6,574 nucleotides of DNA from an uncultured Vogesella sp. (GCA_946479405.1 CAMLGD010000182.1:1-6574), one strand, 5' to 3'. Counted from the stretch's first letter, positions 1 through 4,952 are shown. Notes: a model not told the origin generated them from the letters alone. Numbers and translations are program-made.

Positions 1-212
1 CGGCCGGCCAGTAGCGACAGCTTTACATGCACAAAGGCGTGCCCGTCCGGCTCGTCGCCGACCAGGAACACCGGCAGCGGCAGCGCGCGGCTCTTGATAT
101 CCGGGCCGTCGAACTGGCCGCTGTGCAGCAGCACGTCGTTGAGGGTGCGCAGCAACGCGGCTGCCGGCAGCGCGGTGAGATTGGCGGAGTATTCAACAGT
201 CAGATGCGGCAT
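1..212 (-). CDS. 5-carboxymethyl-2-hydroxymuconate Delta-isomerase-like tautomerase (N-terminal part, runs off left edge)
   Basis: The first 70 residues are visible and begin MPHLTVEYSANL. Seen: a proline directly after the initiator Met, then an alternating strand, a helix, and a second strand with 'SRALPLPVFLVG' and 'AFVHVKL'. This is the layout of the CHMI (HpaF) family, in which Met is removed and the exposed Pro acts as the catalytic base; the family is about 115-130 residues long, so a bit over half is present. CHMI isomerises 5-carboxymethyl-2-hydroxymuconate in homoprotocatechuate breakdown. The start is secured by a strong GAGGAG Shine-Dalgarno 6 nt upstream, in the 15-nt gap after the xthA stop, so the gene is probably translated from the xthA transcript. 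No other homoprotocatechuate genes are visible, so the true substrate may differ. The family call is firm; the role is inferred. Confidence 0.85.
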   Translation of the reverse strand, partial: MPHLTVEYSANLTALPAAALLRTLNDVLLHSGQFDGPDIKSRALPLPVFLVGDEPDGHAFVHVKLSLLAG

Positions 213-227
213 GGCGGGCTCCTCGGA

Positions 228-998
228 TCAGGCCAGGGTCAGTACCACCGGGGTGTGGTCGGACGGGCGCTCCCACTTGCGCGGCACCTTGTCGATCACG
301 CAGCCGCTGGCGCGCGCCTTCAGGCTGTCAGTAATCAGGATATGGTCGATGCGCACGCCCATGTTGCGGCGGAACATCATGGCGCGGTAATCCCACCAGC
401 TGTACATCTTCGGTTCCTGGTTGAAGTGGCGGAAGCTGTCGGTCAGCCCCATGCCGATCAGGCGACGGAAGGCATCGCGCTCCGGCGTGGTACACAGCAC
501 CTGCTCGTGCCAGCCTTCCGGGTCGTACACGTCGATGTCTTCCGGCGCGATGTTGTAGTCGCCCAGCAGCGCAAAATCCGGGTGGGCAGCCACCTCGCTG
601 GCCACGTAACGCTCCAGCTCGGCCAGCCATTGCAGCTTGTACTGGTACTTGGGCGAATCCACCGCCTCGCCGTTGACGAAGTAGGCGCAGATTACCCGCA
701 CGCCGTCGACAGTGGCGGCGATCACGCGGCGCTGCTCGTCGTCGTAACCGGGGATACCGGTGACCACGTCGCTCATGCTGCAGCCGTTCTTTACCAGAAT
801 GGCCACGCCGTTATAGGTCTTCTGCCCCAGCCAGGCGGCCTGGTAGCCGGCGGCCTCAATCTCGGCCAGCGGAAACGCCGGCTGGTCCAGCTTCAGTTCC
901 TGCAGGCACAGCACATCGACGGGGTTGTCCGTCAGCCACTGCAGCACCTGCGGCAGGCGCACTTTCAGCGAGTTGACGTTCCAGGTGGCAAGTTGCAT
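228..998 (-). CDS. xthA: Exodeoxyribonuclease III (AP endonuclease, EEP family)
   Basis: This is a complete 256-aa protein of normal family length. It cuts 5' to abasic sites and removes 3'-blocking groups or degrades 3' ends of duplex DNA during base-excision repair; it is cytoplasmic and Mg2+-dependent. The whole endonuclease/exonuclease/phosphatase signature is present in order: WNVNS with Asn7, LQELK with Glu34 (metal ligand), YNGVAIL near 62-68, a Tyr at 106, GDYN with Asp147 and Asn149, WWDYR near 201-205, RIDHI with Asp218, and the C-terminal PSDHTPVV with Asp247 and His248. These correspond to E. coli XthA N7, E34, Y109, D151, N153, D229, D258 and H259. The ATG is preceded by GGAG with a 6-nt spacer. 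A tautomerase gene follows after 15 nt with its own strong ribosome binding site, which suggests a two-gene transcript. No catalytic residue is missing. Confidence 0.96.
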   Translation of the reverse strand: MQLATWNVNSLKVRLPQVLQWLTDNPVDVLCLQELKLDQPAFPLAEIEAAGYQAAWLGQKTYNGVAILVKNGCSMSDVVTGIPGYDDEQRRVIAATVDGVRVICAYFVNGEAVDSPKYQYKLQWLAELERYVASEVAAHPDFALLGDYNIAPEDIDVYDPEGWHEQVLCTTPERDAFRRLIGMGLTDSFRHFNQEPKMYSWWDYRAMMFRRNMGVRIDHILITDSLKARASGCVIDKVPRKWERPSDHTPVVLTLA

Positions 999-1027
999 GA
1001 CGGGCTCCGGTTTGATTGCAGGGCGAC

Positions 1028-1056
1028 ACCTTAGCGCGGCTGGCGCAGGCTGACAA
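1028..1056 (-). promoter_or_regulatory. Candidate sigma-70 promoter for xthA
   Basis: Read on the minus strand, TTGTCA (5/6 to the -35 consensus) is followed after exactly 17 nt by TAAGGT (3/6 to the -10 consensus). Initiation near 1021 would leave a 5' leader of about 23 nt carrying the GGAG ribosome binding site of xthA. The position is ideal but the -10 is poor, so this is a candidate only. Confidence 0.4.
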
Positions 1057-1119
1057 CGCGGCTAAAATCACAAACACCCCGCCGCGCCAGCAGGCCAAAA
1101 ATCAGCCAGTTAGCCGCAC

Positions 1120-1392
1120 ATGGCGTCTAACAAAATAAACACTCTACTTGCCAGCCGGCGACAAAGCCCCCTAGAATGGCTGCATCGTCGTAACCGGAAG
1201 TTCCAATTGTTCTCTCGTAACTCGCGCCATCCGGCCAACCAGGTACTCAACGAGTGCCCTACCAAAAACCCCAATCGTCGCCGCCTGGCACCATTGGCCC
1301 TCGATTTCAATATGCGTTCCGCCGCCAAGCCGCAAGCCCATCGCGAGCATCCGGCCGCCCAGCCCGACAGCCAGTCCAAACCGCCGCGTTAG
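1120..1392 (+). CDS. Doubtful hypothetical ORF (90 aa, basic)
   Basis: An ATG-initiated ORF of 90 codons ends with TAG just before the lysE leader. The product is very basic, rich in Arg, Asn and Pro, with no hydrophobic segment and no motif I recognise; the C-terminal third is low-complexity (Ala/Pro/Gln/Ser). For: the second half shows the high third-position GC of real genes here. Against: there is no convincing ribosome binding site before 1120, rare codons (ATA, CTA) cluster at the start, a good promoter-like sequence (1148-1177) lies inside it, and an ORF of similar length is open on the other strand. It could be a chance ORF in a long leader or a lineage-specific small protein. Function unknown. 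Confidence 0.2.
   Translation: MASNKINTLLASRRQSPLEWLHRRNRKFQLFSRNSRHPANQVLNECPTKNPNRRRLAPLALDFNMRSAAKPQAHREHPAAQPDSQSKPPR
1148..1177 (+). promoter_or_regulatory. Candidate sigma-70 promoter for the exporter gene
   Basis: TTGCCA (5/6) is separated by 18 nt from TAGAAT (5/6). This is the best promoter-like match on the plus strand before the LysE-type gene. Initiation near 1184 would give a leader of about 420 nt, unusually long, containing the inverted repeat at 1397-1562. If it is real, the ORF at 1120 cannot be translated in full from this transcript. Confidence 0.4.
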
Positions 1393-1396
1393 CGTC

Positions 1397-1562
1397 GTTT
1401 CCTGCCCGTTTCCCCTATTGAATAAAGCCTGAGCCCGCTACCCGCGCGCCCGGCGCCTCCGTCTGCCCATGCCCGCAGCCCATCCGCTGCCGCACGCAGG
1501 CGCAATCATGCCCTCCGCTGCTTGGCCGCACGCCGCGCCACTGCTGCGGACGGGCAGGAAAC
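1397..1562 (+). promoter_or_regulatory. Long-range inverted repeat in the leader of the exporter gene
   Basis: GTTTCCTGCCCGT at 1397-1409 is perfectly complementary to ACGGGCAGGAAAC at 1550-1562 (13 bp, 140 nt apart). A second stem, CCGCAGC 1473-1479 with GCTGCGG 1543-1549, directly abuts the right arm. The right arm ends 28 nt before the AAGGA ribosome binding site at 1591. No U-run follows, so it is not a terminator. It could be a folded RNA leader or a chance repeat in GC-rich DNA. The rest of 1393-1601 holds no gene that I can see. Confidence 0.3.
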
Positions 1563-1601
1563 CGCGTTCACGGCCCCGTGCCGTGGCGCCAAGGACTTGT
1601 C

Positions 1602-2219
1602 ATGTCGTTCAGTAACTGGATTCTTTATCTTGGCACCATCGTGCTGTTGATGGCGGCGCCCGGCCCGGGCCCGCTGCTCACCCTGTCGCACGGCGCGCAG
1701 CATGGCGCCCGTGGCGGCATTCCCAATGCGTTGGGCTTTTCTGCCGGCGCGTTGCTGCTGATGGCGCTGTCGGCGCTGGGCATCACCGCGCTGCTGTTTG
1801 CCTCGCCGACCGCCTTCAATGTCGTGAAGCTGCTAGGCGCCGGCTACCTGGTGTGGCTGGGCATTACCCTGTGGCGCAAGCCGTTTGCACTGGGCGGTGA
1901 ACAGGCCGGCGCAGCCAGCAAGCTGTGGAGCGGCTTTCGCCCGGCGTTTTTGCTGGCGGTGAGCAACCCGGAGGACACCGTGTTCTTCTCCGCGCTGCTG
2001 CCGCGCTTTCTCGACCCCAGCCGTGAGCTGTGGCCGCAGTACCTGACCATGGCCCTCACCTGGGTAGTGGCCGACCTGGTCATCGCCGTGGCACTGGCCG
2101 CCGCCGGTGGCCGCCTGGGCGACTGGCTGGCGCACGGCCAGCGGCTGAAGCGCTTCTCGCGCACTTCGGCCGGGCTGTTCGTCATCGCCGGCCTGATGCT
2201 GGCCGCAGTACAACGCTGA
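1602..2219 (+). CDS. LysE/RhtB family amino-acid exporter
   Basis: This 205-aa inner-membrane protein is of the LysE/RhtB type, a family of proton-driven exporters of amino acids and homoserine lactone-like metabolites; the substrate cannot be told from sequence. Seen: a first hydrophobic segment at about 5-25 running into the family PGPGP motif (near 20-24), a glycine-rich stretch (HGAQHGARGGIPNALGF), then segments at about 42-65, 68-88, 112-132, 145-170 and 185-203, giving six in all. The 'SNPED..FF.ALLPRF' block after the central loop matches the family's usual 'NPK..LFF...LPQF', with ED in place of the common K. The ATG at 1602 is preferred because AAGGA lies 6 nt upstream; an in-frame GTG at 1578 lacks a ribosome binding site. 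The gene stands alone on its strand, with a long leader and its own terminator. Confidence 0.9.
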   Translation: MSFSNWILYLGTIVLLMAAPGPGPLLTLSHGAQHGARGGIPNALGFSAGALLLMALSALGITALLFASPTAFNVVKLLGAGYLVWLGITLWRKPFALGGEQAGAASKLWSGFRPAFLLAVSNPEDTVFFSALLPRFLDPSRELWPQYLTMALTWVVADLVIAVALAAAGGRLGDWLAHGQRLKRFSRTSAGLFVIAGLMLAAVQR

Positions 2220-2257
2220 TCGCTGTCACGTCTGCCCGCAGGCGTTTGCTCTCCCTT

Positions 2258-2283
2258 GCCGCGGCTCATGTCGCGGCTTTTTT
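2258..2283 (+). terminator. Intrinsic terminator of the LysE-type gene
   Basis: GCCGCGGC (2258-2265) pairs with GTCGCGGC (2270-2277), 8 bp including one G-U, around a TCAT tetraloop. Six T follow (2278-2283). It starts 39 nt after the exporter stop codon. Confidence 0.88.
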
Positions 2284-2319
2284 CATGCCGGCGCCGGCTA
2301 GCAAGTAAAAATGGCAGGC

Positions 2320-2347
2320 AAAAAAAGACCCCCGCGTTGGCGGGGGT
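2320..2347 (-). terminator. Intrinsic terminator, minus strand (second of a tandem pair)
   Basis: On the minus strand ACCCCCGC, loop CAAC, GCGGGGGT is followed by C and seven T. The 8-bp stem is perfect. On the plus strand no T-run follows, so it is directional. It lies about 90 nt beyond the terminator that already serves the SRPBCC gene, so it either backs that one up or ends a separate small transcript. Confidence 0.85.
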
Positions 2348-2352
2348 AACAG

Positions 2353-2418
2353 TCAAGTTCGCTTGCTGCCTTGATGCATAGCGACATGCAACAACAGTGT
2401 GAACACCACTGCTGACAT
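2353..2418 (-). CDS. Possible small ORF (21 aa) between two terminators
   Basis: ATG to TGA, 21 codons, product MSAVVFTLLLHVAMHQGSKRT: a short hydrophobic stretch (residues 3-13) with a basic tail. GGTGGA lies 4 nt upstream as a fair ribosome binding site. The stop is 5 nt before the hairpin of the terminator at 2320-2347, and the ORF lies wholly between two same-strand terminators. No convincing promoter is seen in the gap, so it may be chance or may mark a short regulatory RNA. Not recognised. Confidence 0.2.
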   Translation of the reverse strand: MSAVVFTLLLHVAMHQGSKRT

Positions 2419-2435
2419 TGGTTCCACCAGCGGGC

Positions 2436-2471
2436 AAAAAAAGTGGCGGCCTGCGCACCGCCAGCCGCCAC
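2436..2471 (-). terminator. Intrinsic terminator of the SRPBCC gene
   Basis: On the minus strand GTGGCGGC, a 13-nt loop, GCCGCCAC is followed by seven T. The 8-bp stem is perfect and begins 2 nt after the TGA of the SRPBCC gene. Confidence 0.85.
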
Positions 2472-2473
2472 GC

Positions 2474-2905
2474 TCAGCCCGCATCCCGCGCCAGCTCTGC
2501 CGCCAGCCGGTCCAGGTTCTGCTCGTTGGCCGGCTCCACGATATGGCGCACCGCTTGCGCCACCGCATCATCGTCGAACGTCTGCGCCCACTGCAGCAAC
2601 GTGCCGCTGTCGCTCGCTTGCAGCGTGATGCTGAGCTGGAAATGCGGCGTGCAGACATGGCGCAACAGCAGCTGTCGATCTGGCTCGATGCTGACGAACA
2701 CCGACTCGTTGGCATACACCGTGCCGTCCGGGCCGATCATGTCTAACAGCCAGCGCCCGCCGGGGCGGAAATCGAATTCGGCGATGCGGTTGCTGAAGCC
2801 TGCCGGCCCCCACCAGCGGGCGATACGCGTCACATCGCTGATGGCGGCAAATACCGCCGTCGGCGTGACGGCGAACTGGCGGCTGGTCTGGAAGGTAGTG
2901 CTCAT
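2474..2905 (-). CDS. SRPBCC family protein (AHSA1/START-like)
   Basis: A 143-aa soluble protein of the normal length for this family. Seen: an N-terminal strand (FQTSRQFAVTP), a helix 'AVFAAISDVTRIARWWGP' ending in the typical WWGP, then 'FDFRPGGRW..DMIGPDG' and 'Y.NE.VF..IEPDRQL', the hallmark hairpin of AHSA1-like SRPBCC proteins, and a long C-terminal helix (about 112-140). These are single-domain helix-grip folds that bind hydrophobic ligands; many are unassigned, and the Hsp90-activator name does not imply that role here. The ATG at 2905 is chosen because GAGGG lies 7 nt upstream and the family starts at this strand; an in-frame ATG at 3031 would add 42 non-conserved residues through a palindromic repeat. 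It is a single-gene unit with promoter and terminator both visible. Confidence 0.88.
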   Translation of the reverse strand: MSTTFQTSRQFAVTPTAVFAAISDVTRIARWWGPAGFSNRIAEFDFRPGGRWLLDMIGPDGTVYANESVFVSIEPDRQLLLRHVCTPHFQLSITLQASDSGTLLQWAQTFDDDAVAQAVRHIVEPANEQNLDRLAAELARDAG

Positions 2906-2963
2906 GCGGCGGCCCTCGCTGCGGTGGCCGGCATGGCCGGCGAAATGGATTGGGCGAGTTACC

Positions 2964-2972
2964 GTTATAGCA
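2964..2972 (-). promoter_or_regulatory. Extended -10 promoter for the SRPBCC gene
   Basis: Minus-strand TGCTATAAC is an extended -10 (TGn plus TATAAC, 5/6 to consensus). Initiation near 2957 gives a leader of about 52 nt. There is no good -35. The -35 position is occupied by the end of the perfect palindrome 2987-3006, so a protein bound there could affect this promoter. Confidence 0.45.
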
Positions 2973-2986
2973 AGCTGCAGTGGCAG

Positions 2987-3035
2987 TGCGGCCAACGTTG
3001 GCCGCAGGGTTTGATGGTGGGATGCGGCCAACCTT
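2987..3035. repeat. Palindromic repeat cluster, copy 1 (perfect 20-bp palindrome plus extra half-site)
   Basis: 2987-3006 is the perfect palindrome TGCGGCCAACGTTGGCCGCA. A further half-site TGCGGCCAAC at 3023-3032 (followed by CTT) can pair with GTTGGCCGCA at 2997-3006 as a 10-bp stem with a 16-nt loop, so two alternative structures exist. It lies between the SRPBCC promoter and the end of the M15-like gene. Confidence 0.85.
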
Positions 3036-3099
3036 CCCCATGCACAGTCAACACTGCGCCGCCTTCCATACCGCCCGCAAAACCATGTCCGGATATGGG

Positions 3100-3720
3100 C
3101 TAGCGCAGCTTAGTCACCAAGGCTGGAAAGTCCGTGTACCACCGCTGGTAGTCAGACTCGCCCGGCTCCCCGCGGAATAACAGCCCTTTCGGCTCGATAT
3201 AGCTGTATACCGAACGCTTCGGTTTTTCATGCCAGCCAATATTGAATGCACACAACTTCGGAAAAAACTGCAGCTGGCTGTAGGGCAAATGGTCATGGAT
3301 CCAGTAAGCCAGCGCCCGCCAGTCCGCGCCTTGCTGGTAGCGGTCGGTAAACCACGGCAGTACGATGCACGCCATCGCACCGGACAGTCCTTCCGCGTCT
3401 TTCCGGTCCCATATATGGGCCGCGTAGTTCGACTCATTGGCGCCGCAGTTATGCCCCCGTTCGTTACCTAGCGCGTTGATCTCCTCGGAGCGATACGCCG
3501 ACCGGATCGCCACGCGACCAAAGGTTGCCTGCAGCGGCTCCAGCAACTCCTCACACAGCTTTTTGCCCACCGCAATCGCCAGATCAGGGTCGTGAGGCAG
3601 ATTGGGCCGGCCATAAAAATTGGCGATCTCACTGTAGAGAAAGTCCCGCATGAAGAAGCTGGCAGACAGGCGAATTCTGCCGAGTTCTTCGAGGCTGCTA
3701 ACGGATTGAGGTGTGCGCAT
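3100..3720 (-). CDS. Peptidase M15-like (D-Ala-D-Ala carboxypeptidase-like fold) protein
   Basis: A 206-aa protein without signal peptide or membrane segment. I recognise it as a conserved protein usually labelled peptidase M15. Seen: 'FFMRDFLYSEIANFYG' (about 22-37), 'CEELLEPLQATFG' (56-68), then the M15-like core 'AIRSAYRS' (71-78) and 'NYAAHIWDRKD' (98-108), which would supply His102 and Asp105 or Asp108 as zinc ligands, and 'FNIGWHE' (159-165) with His164 as the likely last ligand. M15 enzymes cleave D-amino-acid bonds in peptidoglycan stems, but this subgroup is cytoplasmic by sequence and its substrate is unknown. The ATG at 3720 has AGGA 5 nt upstream; the longer frame to 3789 lacks support. 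It stands alone, flanked on both sides by the palindromic repeats, with GC lower (about 55%) than the core genes. Family call good, activity inferred. Confidence 0.8.
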   Translation of the reverse strand: MRTPQSVSSLEELGRIRLSASFFMRDFLYSEIANFYGRPNLPHDPDLAIAVGKKLCEELLEPLQATFGRVAIRSAYRSEEINALGNERGHNCGANESNYAAHIWDRKDAEGLSGAMACIVLPWFTDRYQQGADWRALAYWIHDHLPYSQLQFFPKLCAFNIGWHEKPKRSVYSYIEPKGLLFRGEPGESDYQRWYTDFPALVTKLR

Positions 3721-3816
3721 GGTTTTCCTGATAAGGGCCGGGAGAGTAAACAGACATCGCAGCAAACAGGCGCCACGGCGGTGACGCACTCCTCTTGCGG
3801 CAACTTATCCAGACAA

Positions 3817-3833
3817 CATGCTAGTCAAGCATG
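3817..3833. promoter_or_regulatory. Small inverted repeat upstream of the M15-like gene (operator-like)
   Basis: CATGCT-AGTCA-AGCATG is a perfect 6-bp inverted repeat with a 5-bp spacer, 97 nt before the M15-like start. On the minus strand its centre reads TTGACT, a -35-like hexamer, but the nearest -10-like TAAGTT is only 15 nt away. A regulator site is possible and unproven. Confidence 0.25.
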
Positions 3834-3910
3834 AGCAAAGCGCAAACCATCATCTGCACTGTGGATGCGACAGCGCCGTATACACGTTGCTAGCAAGGTT
3901 CAGCGTGTGT

Positions 3911-3954
3911 TGCGGCCAACCTTTTGACACATCAGATGATAAACGTTGGCTGCA
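3911..3954. repeat. Palindromic repeat pair, copy 2
   Basis: TGCGGCCAAC at 3911-3920 faces GTTGGCTGCA at 3945-3954 (one mismatch to the family, a G-U pair if RNA), a 10-bp stem around a 24-nt loop. It separates the M15-like upstream region from the structured block at 3967-4201. Confidence 0.75.
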
Positions 3955-3966
3955 GCACCGCATCAA

Positions 3967-4201
3967 CGCGCCCCTTCCCGTTGGCGCGAGCCGGGCAAAA
4001 CGGTGCGCCCCGGGTCTTAAGCCGCTGTTTGAGGCGCGCGCCGTTAGCAAGCGGCGAATCAGCGGCGCCCGGGGCGTACCGTTTTGACCGGGGTTTCGAG
4101 CAGCCGCCGGGAGAGCCGGGGATTGGAAAGGGGGCGGCGGTCGCCCCCTTCCTCGTCCGCCGGGCGAAACCGGCAACTTCAAACCCTTTCCGCGCAGCGG
4201 A
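3967..4201. other. Gene-free structured element with long imperfect palindromes
   Basis: This fills most of the gene-free stretch 3721-4285. In order: CGCGCC 3967-3972 with GGCGCG 3983-3988; two 24-bp arms, 3991-4014 and 4068-4091, complementary at 22 of 24 positions; nested inside them GCCGCTG 4021-4027 with CAGCGGC 4060-4066, and a GCCG/CGGC hairpin at 4040-4055; a stem 4088-4098 with 4165-4173 (two bulged G) enclosing a long hairpin, 4125-4136 with 4142-4152 (one bulged A, 5-nt loop); and TCCGC 4189-4193 with GCGGA 4197-4201. Several frames on both strands are open for 90-139 codons, but none has a clear ribosome binding site or recognisable protein, so I read them as by-products of stop-poor GC-rich DNA. 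From memory such blocks recur in proteobacterial intergenic regions; unverified. Confidence 0.65.
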
Positions 4202-4217
4202 GGCCACACCCCATAGC

Positions 4218-4257
4218 AATGTTGGCCGCAGGCCCGTGACAGCTTGCGGTCAACATT
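4218..4257. repeat. Palindromic repeat pair, copy 3
   Basis: AATGTTGGCCGCA 4218-4230 and TGCGGTCAACATT 4245-4257 form a 13-bp stem with one mismatch (C against the variant T) around a 14-nt loop. Three more T follow on the plus strand (4258-4260), so it could act as a weak plus-strand terminator, although no plus-strand gene precedes it. It lies 29 nt past the stop codon of the DUF6680-like gene. Confidence 0.75.
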
Positions 4258-4285
4258 TTTAAAACACACTCAACAGATACAAAAA

Positions 4286-4840
4286 TCAGCTATCAGCTTT
4301 TTCTGCAGGTAAAGAGACTATTTCCATTTTGAGTGTCGTTTCACCTGACAAAGCATTAATCATTGAGCGCCGTATGGCAGCTTGTTCAGCTTCCAACTCT
4401 CCATGATATTTTGGCGAATACACTCCCTTCCTTAATTGCACCCTGTCAAATGAATAGTCAACATCTTTAGCTATTGCATGTAGTAGGCTCACAAGAAATT
4501 CATCACTCTGAGCTTTCCATAGCACTGAACCTCCTAACTCATCCTGATCTGCACCAAGATGATCGAGATATTCCTTCCAGGCATCCAAGACTGCTTGCTC
4601 AGTTTTTGTTCTTTTCTTAATTCCGAATACACTTTGTCCATAGAACGCCAAATCAATCATATTCAATGCTTGCACATGATCACCTGAGAGACGGGCAGCT
4701 CGGGTTGCCATTAAGGTAGAGAATACTCTCATCTTTCTATTTCTAATTTCTCTAAACACTTCAACTGCCTTTTGCGCCTGCACAGCCAATATTGGCCCCA
4801 ACAATGTCGAAGCAATAATTAACCAATCTTTAGTATCCAT
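4286..4840 (-). CDS. DUF6680-like membrane-anchored protein of unknown function
   Basis: A 184-aa protein. Residues 5-21 (DWLIIASTLLGPILAVQ) form one N-terminal hydrophobic helix, likely a membrane anchor, followed by a charged helix (AQKAVEVFREIRNRKMRVF), 'TLMATRAARLSGDHVQALNMIDLAFYG' (42-68), an 'AWKEYLDHLGAD' helix (87-98) and 'KGVYSPKYHGELEAEQAAIRRS' (138-159). These blocks match my memory of the DUF6680 family, whose function is not known to me. Base composition is about 40% GC against 60-66% in the core genes, a sign of transfer. Start: ATG 4840 matches the family start and has GGA 7 nt upstream; ATG 4852 with AAGG 11 nt upstream is a close alternative, and ATG 4861 sits too near that site. 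It is a lone gene between repeat copies 3 and 4. The upstream 4841-4908 is AT-rich with no confident promoter. Confidence 0.8.
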   Translation of the reverse strand: MDTKDWLIIASTLLGPILAVQAQKAVEVFREIRNRKMRVFSTLMATRAARLSGDHVQALNMIDLAFYGQSVFGIKKRTKTEQAVLDAWKEYLDHLGADQDELGGSVLWKAQSDEFLVSLLHAIAKDVDYSFDRVQLRKGVYSPKYHGELEAEQAAIRRSMINALSGETTLKMEIVSLPAEKADS

Positions 4841-4908
4841 GATTATTTCCATGAAAATCATCACCTTTAAAATAACGGCACAACACTAAAATATTGCTTA
4901 GGCATAAC

Positions 4909-4936
4909 AAAAAGGCAAGCCCATCACAGGCTTGCC
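4909..4936 (-). terminator. Intrinsic terminator of the oligopeptidase gene
   Basis: On the minus strand GGCAAGCC, a 7-nt loop, GGCTTGCC is followed by five T. The 8-bp stem is perfect. It lies 52 nt past the prlC stop and separates that gene from the AT-rich one downstream. Confidence 0.85.
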
Positions 4937-4952
4937 CTTGTTCACTTCACCC

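Noticed and set aside
27..1034. 335-codon open frame on the plus strand
   Set aside because: It lies opposite xthA and the tautomerase, both of which have all family motifs and ribosome binding sites. Its product is a low-complexity His/Gln/Val/Arg-rich sequence typical of antisense frames in GC-rich genes.
1578..1601. GTG start giving the exporter eight extra residues
   Set aside because: There is no ribosome binding site before 1578, whereas AAGGA sits 6 nt before the ATG at 1602, and the family begins close to that Met.
2906..3031. N-terminal extension of the SRPBCC protein to an ATG at 3031
   Set aside because: The extension would read through the extended -10 and the perfect palindrome and has no family similarity, and a good ribosome binding site precedes the ATG at 2905.
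3074..3099. Terminator after the M15-like gene
   Set aside because: CCATATCCGGACATGG followed by TTTT on the minus strand is a near-palindrome without room for a loop unless inner pairs are lost, leaving too weak a stem to call.
3911..4257. Insertion sequence with terminal inverted repeats
   Set aside because: No transposase or remnant of one can be read in any frame of the interval. A non-autonomous element remains possible and is reported as a finding instead.
3850..4269. 139-codon minus-strand ORF and overlapping plus- and minus-strand ORFs across the structured block
   Set aside because: Several frames are open at once, the products are Arg/Pro/Gly/Ala-rich without motifs, no ribosome binding site is evident, and the frames run straight through hairpin arms and repeats. 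They are better explained as non-coding structured DNA.
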